NCBI GenBank assembly: GCA_947561715.1
Contig: OX387200.1
Span: 22,446,501-22,510,500, forward strand
DNA: 64,000 nucleotides
Origin: Ascidia mentula
Lineage: Eukaryota; Chordata; Ascidiacea; Phlebobranchia; Ascidiidae
Direction: 5' to 3'
Under the pieces are notes generated by a model. The model saw only the letters and a list, made by a program, of their open reading frames with translations. It had not been told where the DNA came from and did not search any database. This document shows positions 13,201 to 25,200 of the stretch, piece by piece (position 1 is the stretch's first letter; every line of letters starts with the position of its first letter). The translations under genes were made by a program, and so were the position numbers.

Positions 13201-16200
13201 CACCACCATAGAGGGCGTCATATCAGTTTAAGAACCCTTGGCTAATTCACTTAATGATGCACTTAAATAAACAACATCAGCTCTAACAAACACTTACGTG
13301 CAGGACATGTTGGCAACAAAGCACCAGTTAAAGACCAACTTCCATCATTCTGGCAAGTATTCATGGTTGTGCCAGTTGGTGTTGAACCGTCGTTACATGA
13401 GTAAGTAACTTGTTGATTTTCAGCATAAAAATCTTCTATTGGTGCCAAGGAACCATGATCAATCGCTGGAGGTGAATAACAAACTACAAACAAAAACACA
13501 ATCACAGCAAAATCATATTATGTGGCATCTGGTACTTTGTTCAAGACAAATGTGAAAGTTAAAAGTTTTACATTTATTCCAAAACAAAGCATACCTGCAC
13601 CACATGTTGGTAGATTAGCACCAGCTACAGTTAAAGACCATGTGCCTGAACTTAAACATTGATTCATTGTGGTCCCAGTTGGTGTTTCACCATTAACACA
13701 TGTGTAAGTGACCATTTCTCCTTCTGCATACACATCCTTGATTGGACCAAATGTTCCATCAGTAATGGTTGGTGGTGGTGGACATTCTGACACACAAGAT
13801 ACCGGTTTAATAAAAGTTGTACAAAAGGTAATTAATTTTTCTTTTTTCTATCAAACAATTCAAAAAAGAATAACTAAGCAAAAACATCCTAGAACAACAA
13901 ACATAAAACAAAAACAATCCCTCAAGATTTGCTCAAATCAACAAAAAATCTCCATTTTAGGAAAGTATTCATTATTTTGAAGTACTTTATAGTTTACATA
14001 AAGATAATATTAATATTTTACAGTATTTTGGACATATTTATGTCCCCTAAAATCAGTGGTTCTAAAACTTTTCAGTCAGGCTCTCGTTAACATTATTTAT
14101 CAAAACTTGCGATCCCCACTCTTCGTAAGAAATCCAATTCAAAAACATCATTTCGATTATTTTTAACATCAATCATTAACAGAAGGGAAGGGGCTGTGTT
14201 TTAAAACCAGATGTTTAAATGCATGGTTTTGTCAATAAAAATGCAAACGGTAGGTTGGTTACACATTTAAGTTTGTTCCATGCTCGGTCAAGTACAAAAC
14301 TACTAGCCAGTAAGCTAAAACTATTTTCGTCAACATAACGACTATTAAAGCATCACAGCAACCATTGTGAGTAAGTTTAATTTAGGAGGAGTTCTTGTAA
14401 TCCCGTTTTAACAACAAACAGCCCAAACATTCCTATAATTTATTTTAAAGTTTTTGCACACAGAAGTACTAAACATGGATATATCACAGATTGGCCACTA
14501 GATGGGTATTATAGAAACTGTTGTGCACCTGCACCCAACCTTTCACACCACCATAGAGGGCGTCATATCAGTTTAAGAACCCTTGGCTAATTCACTTAAT
14601 GATGCACTTAAATAAACAACATCAGCTCTAACAAACACTTACGTGCAGGACATGTTGGCAACAAAGCACCAGTTAAAGACCAACTTCCATCATTCTGGCA
14701 AGTATTCATGGTTGTGCCAGTTGGTGTTGAACCGTCGTTACATGAGTAAGTAACTTGTTGATTTTCAGCATAAAAATCTTCTATTGGTGCCAAGGAACCA
14801 TGATCAATCGCTGGAGGTGAATAACAAACTACAAACAAAAACACAATCACAGCAAAATCATATTATGTGGCATCTGGTACTTTGTTCAAGCCAAATGTGA
14901 AAGTTAAAAGTTTCACATTTATTCCAATACAAAGCATACCTGCACCACATGTTGGTAGATTAGCACCAGCTACAGTTAAAGACCATGTGCCTAAACTTGA
15001 ACATTGATTCATTGTGGTCCCAGTTGGTGTTTCACCATTAACACATGTGTAAGTGACCATTTCTCCTTCTGCATACACATCCTTGATTGGACCAAATGTT
15101 CCATCAGTAATGGTTGGTGGTGGTGGACATTCTGACACACAAGATACCGGTTTAATAAAAGTTGTACAAAAGGTAATTAATTTTTCTTTTTTCTATCAAA
15201 CAATTCAAAAAAGAATAACTAAGCAAAAACATCCTAGAACAACAAACATAAAACAAAAACAATCCCTCAAGATTTGCTCAAATCAACAAAAAATCTCCAT
15301 TTTAGGAAAGTATTCATTATTTTGAAGTACTTTATAGTTTACATAAAGATAATATTAATACTTTACAGTATTTTGGACATATTTATGTCCCCTAAAATCA
15401 GTGGTTCTAAAACTTTTCAGTCAGGCTCTCGTTAACATTATTTATCAAAACTTGCGATCCCCACTCTTCGTAAGAAATCCAATTCAAAAACATCATTTCG
15501 ATTATTTTTAACATCAATCATTAACAGAAGGGAAGGGGCTGTGTTTTGAAACCAGATGTTTAAATGCATGGTTTTGTCAATAAAAATGCAAACGGTAGGT
15601 TGGTTACACATTTAAGTTTGTTCCATGCTCGGTCAAGTACAAAACTACTAGCCAGTAAGCTAAAACTATTTTCGTCAACATAACGACTATTAAAGCATCA
15701 CAGCAACCATTGTGAGTAAGTTTAATTTAGGAGGAGTTCTTGTAATCCCGTTTTAACAACAAACAGCCCAAACATTCCTATAATTTATTTTAAAGTTTTT
15801 GCACACAGAAGTACTAAACATGGATATATCACAGATTGGCCACTAGATGGGTATTATAGAAACTGTTGTGCACCTGCACCCAACCTTTCACACCACCATA
15901 GAGGGCGTCATATCAGTTTAAGAACCCTTGGCTAATTCACTTAATGATGCACTTAAATAAACAACATCAGCTCTAACAAACACTTACGTGCAGGACATGT
16001 TGGCAACAAAGCACCAGTTAAAGACCAACTTCCATCATTCTGGCAAGTATTCATGGTTGTGCCAGTTGGTGTTGAACCGTCGTTACATGAGTAAGTAACT
16101 TGTTGATTTTCAGCATAAAAGTCTTTTACTAGTGCCAAGGAACCATGATCAATCGCTGGAGGTGAATAACAAACTACAAACAAAAACACAATCACAACAA

Positions 16201-19200
16201 AATCATATTATGTGGCATCTGGTACTTTGTTCAAGACAAATGTGAAAGTTAAAAGTTTTACATTTATTCCAAAACAAAGCATACCTGCACCACATGTTGG
16301 TAGATTAGCACCAGCTACAGTTAAAGACCATGTGCCTAAACTTGAACATTGATTCATTGTGGTCCCAGTTGGTGTTTCACCATTAACACATGTGTAAGTG
16401 ACCATTTCTCCTTCTGCATACACATCCTTGATTGGACCAAATGTTCCATCAGTAATGGTTGGTGGTGGTGGACATTCTGACACACAAGATACCGGTTTAA
16501 TAAAAGTTGTACAAAAGGTAATTAATTTTTCTTTTTTCTATCAAACAATTCAAAAAAGAATAACTAAGCAAAAACATCCTAGAACAACAAACATAAAACA
16601 AAAACAATCCCTCAAGATTTGCTCAAATCAACAAAAAATCTCCATTTTAGGAAAGTATTCATTATTTTGAAGTACTTTATAGTTTACATAAAGATAATAT
16701 TAATACTTTACAGTATTTTGGACATATTTATGTCCCCTAAAATCAGTGGTTCTAAAACTTTTCAGTCAGGCTCTCGTTAACATTATTTATCAAAACTTGC
16801 GATCCCCACTCTTCGTAAGAAATCCAATTCAAAAACATCATTTCGATTATTTTTAACATCAATCATTAACAGAAGGGAAGGGGCTGTGTTTTAAAACCAG
16901 ATGTTTAAATGCATGGTTTTGTCAATAAAAATGCAAACGGTAGGTTGGTTACACATTTAAGTTTGTTCCATGCTCGGTCAAGTACAAAACTACTAGCCAG
17001 TAAGCTAAAACTATTTTCGTCAACATAACGACTATTAAAGCATCACAGCAACCATTGTGAGTAAGTTTAATTTAGGAGGAGTTCTTGTAATCCCGTTTTA
17101 ACAACAAACAGCCCAAACATTCCTATAATTTATTTTAAAGTTTTTGCACACAGAAGTACTAAACATGGATATATCACAGATTGGCCACTAGATGGGTATT
17201 ATAGAAACTGTTGTGCACCTGCACCCAACCTTTCACACCACCATAGAGGGCGTCATATCAGTTTAAGAACCCTTGGCTAATTCACTTAATGATGCACTTA
17301 AATAAACAACATCAGCTCTAACAAACACTTACGTGCAGGACATGTTGGCAACAAAGCACCAGTTAAAGACCAACTTCCATCATTCTGGCAAGTATTCATG
17401 GTTGTGCCAGTTGGTGTTGAACCGTCGTTACATGAGTAAGTAACTTGTTGATCTTCAGCATAAAAATCTTCTACTGGTGCCAAGGAACCATGATCAATCG
17501 CTGGAGGTGAATAACAAACTACAAACAAAAACACAATCACAACAAAATCATATTATGTGGCATCTGGTACTTTGTTCAAGACAAATGTGAAAGTTAAAAG
17601 TTTTACATTTATTCCAATACAAAGCATACCTGCACCACATGTTGGTAGATTAGCACCAGCTACAGTTAAAGACCATGTGCCTGAACTTGAACATTGATTC
17701 ATTGTGGTCCCAGTTGGTGTTTCACCATTAACACATGTGTAAGTGACCATTTCTCCTTCTGCATACACATCCTTGATTGGACTAAATGTTCCATCAGTAA
17801 TGGTTGGTGGTGCTGGACATTCTGACACACAAGATACCGCTTTCACAAAAGTTGTACAAAAAGTAATTGATTTTTCTTTTTTCTATTAAACAATTCAAAA
17901 AAGCATAACTAAGCAAAAACATCCTGGAACAAAAAAAAATAAAATAAAATCCCTTAAAATTTGTTCAAATCAACAAAAAAATCTCCATTTCAGGAAAGTA
18001 TTCATTATTTTGAAGTACATTATAGTTGACATACAGATAATATTAATATTTCACAATATTTTGGACATATTTATGCCCCCTAAAATTAGTAGTTCTAAAA
18101 CTTTTTAGTCAGGCTCTCGTTGCATTATTTGTCAAAATTTGCGATTCCCACTCTTCGTAAGAAATCCAATTCAAAAACATCATTTCGATTATTTTTAACA
18201 TCAATCATTAACTGAAGGAAAGGGGCTGTGTTTTAAAACCAGATGTTTAAATGCATGGTTTTGTCAAAACCCACGCAAACAGTGGGTTGGTTACACATTT
18301 AAGTTTGTTCCATGCTCGGTCAAGTACAAAACTACTAGCCAGTAAGCTAAAATTATTTTCGTCAACATAAAGACTACTAAAGCATCACAGCAACCATTGT
18401 GAGTAAGTTTAATTTAGGGGGAGTTCTTGTAATCCCGTTTTACCAACAAACAGCCCAAACTTTCCTATAATTTATTGTAAAGTTTTTGCACACAGAAGTA
18501 CTAAACATGGATATATCACAGATTGGTCACTAGATGGGTTTTATAGAAACTGTTGTGCGCCTGCACCCAATCTTTCACACCTCCATACAGGGCGTCATTC
18601 CAGTTTAAGAACCCTTGGCTAATTCACTTAAGGATGCACTTAAATAAACAACAACAGCTCTAACAAACACTTACGTGCAGGACATGTTGGCAAGGAAGCA
18701 CCAGTTAAAGACCAACTTCCATCATTCTGGCAAGTATTCATGGTTGTGCCAGTTGGTGTTGAACCATCATTACATGAGTAAGTAACTTGTTGATTTTCAG
18801 CATAAAAATCTTGTACTGGTGCCAAGGAACCATGATCAATCGCTGGAGGTGAATAACAAACTACAAACAAAAACACAATCACAACAAAATCATATTATGT
18901 GGCATCTGGTACTTTGTTCAAGACAAATGTGAAAGTTAAAAGTTTTACATTTATTCCAAAACAAAGCATACCTGCACCACATGTTGGTAGATTAGCACCA
19001 GCTACAGTTAAAGACCATGTGCCTGAACTTGAACATTGATTCATTGTGGTCCCAGTTGGTGTTTCACCATTAACACATGTGTAAGTGACCATTTCTCCTT
19101 CTCCATACACATCCTTGATTGGACCAAATGTTCCATCAGTAATGGTTGGTGGTGCTGGACATTCTGACACACAAGATACCGCTTTCACAAAAGTTGTACA

Positions 19201-22200
19201 AAAAGTAGTTGATTTTTCTATTTAACAGTTCAAAAAAGCATAACTAAGCAAAAACATCCTGGAACAAAAAAAATCCCTGAAGATATGCTCAAATCAACAA
19301 AAAAAATCTCCATTTCAGGAAAGTATTCATTATTTTGAAGTACATTATAGTTGACATACAGATAATATTAATATTTCACAATATTTTGGATATATTTGTG
19401 TCTGTTAAAATTAGTAGTTCTGAAACTTTTTGGTCAGGCTCTCGTTACATTATTTATCAAAACTTGCGATCCCCACTCTTCGTAAGAAATCCAATTAAAA
19501 AATATCGTTTTGATTATTTTTAACATCAATCATTAACAGAAGGGAAGGGGCTGTGTTTTAAAACCAGATGTTTAAATGCATGGTTTTGTCAAAACCCATG
19601 CAAACAGTGGGTTGGTTACACATTTAAGTATGTTCCATTCTCGGTCAAGTACAAAACTAGCCAGTAAGCTAAAATTATTTTCGTCAACATAACGACTATT
19701 AAAGCATCACAGCAATTATTGTTACTAAGCTTAATTTAGGAGAAGTTCTCGTAATCCCATTTAACAAACAAATAGGTCAAGCTTTGCAATAATTTATGGT
19801 AATATTTCTGGACACAGAAATACTAAACATGGATAGATCACCAATTGGCCACTAGATGGGTTTTATAGAAACTGTTGTGCGCCTGCACCCAATCTTTCAC
19901 ATCTCCATAGAGGCATCATTACAGTTTTAAGAACCCTTGGCTAATTCACTTAATGATGCACTTAAATAAACAACAACAGCTCTAACAAACACTTACGTGC
20001 AGGACATGTTGGCAATGAAGAACCAGTTAAAGACCAACTTCCATCATTCTGGCAAGTATTCATGGTTGTAACAGTTGGTGTTGAACCATCATTACATGAG
20101 TAAGTAACTTGTTGATCTTCAGCATAAAAATCTTCTACTGGTGCCAAGGAACCATGATCAATCGCTGGAGGTGAATAACAAACTACAAACAAAAACACAA
20201 TCACAACAAAATCATATTATGTGGCATCTGGTACTTTGTTCAAGACAAATGTGAAAGTTAAAAGTTTTACATTTATTCCAATACAAAGCATACCTGCACC
20301 ACATGTTGGTAGATTAGCACCAGCTACAGTTAAAGACCATGTGCCTGAACTTGAACATTGATTCATTGTGGTCCCAGTTGGTGTTTCACCATTAACACAT
20401 GTGTAAGTGACCATTTCTCCTTCTGCATACACATCCTTGATTGGACCAAATGTTCCATCAGTAATGGTTGGTGGTGCTGGACATTCTGACACACAAGATT
20501 CCGCTTTCACAAAAGTTGTACAAAAAGTAATTGATTTTTCTATTAAACAATTCAAAAAAGCATAACTAAGCAAAAACATCCTGGAACAAAAAAAATAAAA
20601 TAAAATCCCTTAAAATTTGTTCAAATCAACAAAAAAATCTCCATTTCAGGAAAGTATTCATTATTTTGAAGTACATTATAGTTGACATACAGATAATATT
20701 AATATTTCACAATATTTTGAATATATTTGTGTCTGTTAAAATTAGCAGTTCTAAAACTTTTTGATCAGGCTCTCGTTGCATTATTTGTCAAAATTTGCGA
20801 TCCCCACTCTTCGTAAGAAATCCAATTCAAAAACATCATTTCGATTATTTTTAACATAAATCATTAACAGAAGGGAAGGGGCTGTGTTTTCGAACCAGAT
20901 GTTTAAATGCATAGTTTTGTCAATTAAAATGCAAACGGTAGGTTGGTTACACATTTAAGTTTGTTCCATGCTCGGTCAAGTACAAAACTACTAGCCAGTA
21001 AGCTAAAATTATTTTCGTCAACATAACGACTATTAAAGCATCACAGCAACCATTGTGAGTAAGTTTAATTTAGGAGGAGTTCTTGTAATCCCGTTTTACC
21101 AACAAACAGCCCAAAATTTCTTATAATTTATTGTAAAGGTTCCGCACACAGGAGTACTAACGTGGATAAATCACCGATTGGCCACTAGATGGATATCATA
21201 AACACATTTGCACCACTCTACCCAAACTTTCAACCTCGCTAGGAGCGGCGATCCCCCGCACCAGGTAAAAAAAACGGCTAAAGCACTTCATGAAACACTC
21301 AGACAAACAAAAACAACTCTAACAAACACTTACGTGCAGGACATGTTGGCAACGTAGCACCAGTTAAAGACCAACTTCCATCATTCTGGCAAGTATTCAT
21401 GGTTGTAACAGTTGGTGTTGAACCATCATTACATGAGTAAGTAACTTGTTGATCTTCAGCATAAAAATCTTCTACTGGTGCCAAGGAACCATGATCAATC
21501 GCTGGAGGTGAATAACAAACTACAAACAAAAACACAATCACAACAAAATCATATTATGTGGCATCTGGTACTTTGTTCAAGACAAATGTGAAAGTTAAAA
21601 GTTTTACATTTATTCCAAAACAAAGCATACCTGCACCACATGTTGGTAGATTAGCACCAGCTACAGTTAAAGACCATGTGCCTGAACTTGAACATTGATT
21701 CATTGTGGTCCCAGTTGGTGTTTCACCATTAACACATGTGTAAGTGACCATTTCTCCTTCTGCATACACATCCTTGATTGGACCAAATGTTCCATCAGTA
21801 ATGGTTGGTGGTGACGGACATTCTAAATCGTTAAGATTCTTAATTGGGAATATAGCTACATACATACACATTTAGCGATTTAATAGGTTTAATGTATACT
21901 ACTACTATTTGCTCGTTACAATAATTTAAGGATACTGAGTAGTGCATTAACCATACCTATTTATATTTGTGTTTGTGACTTACGCGCACGACAGGTTGGT
22001 AAAGAAGCACCTGTTACCGACCAAGTTTCATCATTCTGACAAATGTTTGTGGTTGAACCGGCTGGAGTTGAACCATCATCACATGAGTAAGTTGCCACAT
22101 CATTTTCATTGTAAGTTTGCTTCACTGGTTGAAATGAACCATGAACAATGGAAGGAGGTGGAAAGCACACTGAAACATAAACAACCATCATCGCACTAAC

Positions 22201-25200
22201 CATTACAATTATTATGATAACAACCATCAAAACCAGCAAAATACCAACCACCACAACCAACAAGATACCAACCATCACAACCAACATGATAGCAACCATC
22301 ACAACCAACAGGATACCAACCATCACAATCAACAAGATACCAACTATCACAACCAACAAAATACCAACCATCACAACAAACAAGATACCAACCATCACAA
22401 CCATCATGATCACAACCAACAAGATACCAACCATCACAACCAACAAGATACCAACCATCACAACCAACAAGATACCAACCATCACAACCAACAAGATACC
22501 AACTATCACAACCAACAAAATACCAACCATCACAACCAACAAGATACCAACCATCACAACCAACAAGATACCAACCATCACAACCAACATGATACCAACC
22601 ATCATAATACCAACCTTTACAAACCCTCAAGTGCTGTTCTGGTTTTGAAATCCAGTGGATGGACTCATGTCAATGGAATTTCATGTTTTATATTTACACG
22701 ATAGTTAACCGAATTACAACCACAGTTCTTAATTCACAAATTATTTGAATAAAAATAAGTTTACAATACTTTTAATGTCTTCCACACATGTTGGAGTTGC
22801 AGACCAAGCTTTGTTAAGTTGACAAGTTGAAACAGGTGAACCATGCATTATGTAGTTGTTGTTGCACTGGTAAGTAACAGAGTCACCAGGACGAAATGTG
22901 CCACTAGGTGGATCCACTGAGCCCATTGTAATACTTGGAGGGTTTGGACAAACTGAAATCAACAAACAATTTCTCAACAAAATATATTTGACTTTTCTGG
23001 CTGAGAACAGAGCTTAGCACAATACTTTAAAGGACATTTCTTGTCAAAGACCATTTCCATTTAACAGATTTTATTCAAACCGTATTTACAAACATTAGCA
23101 TGATTATTTTATTCCAGATCCACCAACCTATTAAACTACAACTTTGTGAGTTTGGTGGATTCCATGTTTTATCATCTTGGCATGTGATTTCTATGGCTCC
23201 AATCAGCTCATACCCAAACAGACACGTGTAACTCACACTTACACCAGGGACGAAACGGGAATTGACTGGACTGTAACTTCCACCAGATACAGAAATGGGT
23301 GTTGGGCATTCTGATGAACAAAATGTTAGTTTATGAAATACTTCTAATTGCATAGCAGGACATTTTGTGAAGGGTTGCAGATAGTTGGTGAAAAAATATG
23401 CATAAATACATATCTCAACTCTTTTGGATTCACTCGATTTGACTTTGATTGAGTTTATTAAATTGTTTGCAAATTCATATTGTACAACACAAAAACTTTG
23501 TATTGGTTTCATAATTATATATTAAATCCACAAACCGATCTGTGGACAGCTCAGATGGATTTTTATTGAGAAAAATATATTTCGCCTAAAAAAGGCAGCA
23601 TCAGTTTCTCCAACTGCCAAAAAGGAAAGGCAAAAAGAAAAAAGTTAAGTACCTAACACAAAAGGTTATTGGTTTCATACTATTTATTTTAGATATAAAA
23701 TCAGTAGTTTAAACTTTACTGGATCATGGAACCAAGCCACCCTGGCAGGCTGTTGATCGATTACAGCGTGTATATGGTTGCTAAGTATGCTCAACACAGA
23801 TCCAACTTAGTTTTTTTACGTTGCTTCTGTGTTTTGCCTTCCACAGAAACTGATGATGACATTTTCAGGCCAAAATATATTTTTCGAATTTTAAACATCT
23901 CAAAAGCTGTCTGCCAGATTGATTTTTTTCTGTTTTTACTCAGTAACTATTTGTTACAGTTCACTTTTATGTCAATAGCTAGCATGTAAATACCAGAATC
24001 AATTAGATAAATTTGTTAAAAAAATACAACCTTAAACCGAAAAAAATAGTTTTTTGTAACCAATGGGTTATTTGTAATAGAATACCTCTGAGTAGACATT
24101 GTGGCGGAGTTGATTCACTCCATTCCCCATCTGACTTGCACAAGTTTACATCATTTCCCGATATGTCGTATCCGTTATTACATAAATATGTCACTGTTGT
24201 ACCAGGGTAGTAAGTGAATTGGTTTGGAGAATAACTTCCCTGATTTAATGTTGGTGGAAAGCCACAAGCTGGAATGATAACAAAAAGATTTTTAAAAAAG
24301 ATGGGGACAAGCAAGAAAATTTTGGGAAAACATTTAATTTTTTTTGCAAAACCAATTCATTTATATATATGTATATATATGTGTGTATGTATGGAAAAGA
24401 GCCATGTCCATAATAATCATTGACAGTTAGAAACCCAAAGGCTTGATGTTGACTGAAAGCTACCACAAAGTGAAAATTTATATGCTTGCTTGTTTTAAAG
24501 GCAACGTTGGGGATTTTCGATAAATGAGTCCTCTATACTTGGTTAGGTAAGAATGTAAGTTGCTTACTGTTGATCCGACATGAAGGAGCCACAGTTTTGG
24601 TCCATGTTCCATCATTTAAACAATCAATAGTTGGGTCACCTTCAAGAGTGTATGTATCTGGACATGTGTAAGTTACAGTGACTGGGAATTGGTAAGTTGG
24701 AAGCTGAGGTTGGTAGCTTCCTATTATAATCGCTGGCGGTGGCCCACATTCTGGAGATGAAATAAATATTTTAGTTTAAATGAAATAAATTTTGTGTGCA
24801 TTTGGACAAAAAAACTTTAATATCGCGGATTGTTATGGATTACCTTTGTAGCAGAGATCCCCAAATGTGCCAGCAGGACAAACACAAGTAAAACCATTTA
24901 TTTTGTCTTCACAACTTCCACCATTCAAGCAGGGATTTGATTCACATTCATTTATGTCTGTTAATGTTTAGCAAATTCATACATTAATTCCAAGGGGCAA
25001 CATTGACATATCCATGTCTTGATATTTAACTTACCATCACACCTTGGGGGGTTGACAAAACCTGGAGGGCATTCAGTTCTTAACCGGATAACTGTAAATG
25101 TCAAGGTTTTAAATGTTTTAGTTTTAACTCCAATTAAACATTGCAATGTTGTGTATTAAAGGGTAGAGATTAACATGCTTCATTGCACACTGACCTTTAT

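Larger units (their letters stand above)
10614..21822. repeat. Tandem array of E/C units, mostly 1345 bp
   Basis: Starts of successive C exons are 10614, 11953, 13298, 14643, 15988, 17333, 18675, 19997 and 21334. Four steps in a row are exactly 1345 bp, and those units are nearly identical in introns as well as exons. The outer units are more diverged and differ in length (1339, 1342, 1322, 1337). That pattern is typical of recent duplication or gene conversion in the middle of an array. Confidence 0.95.
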
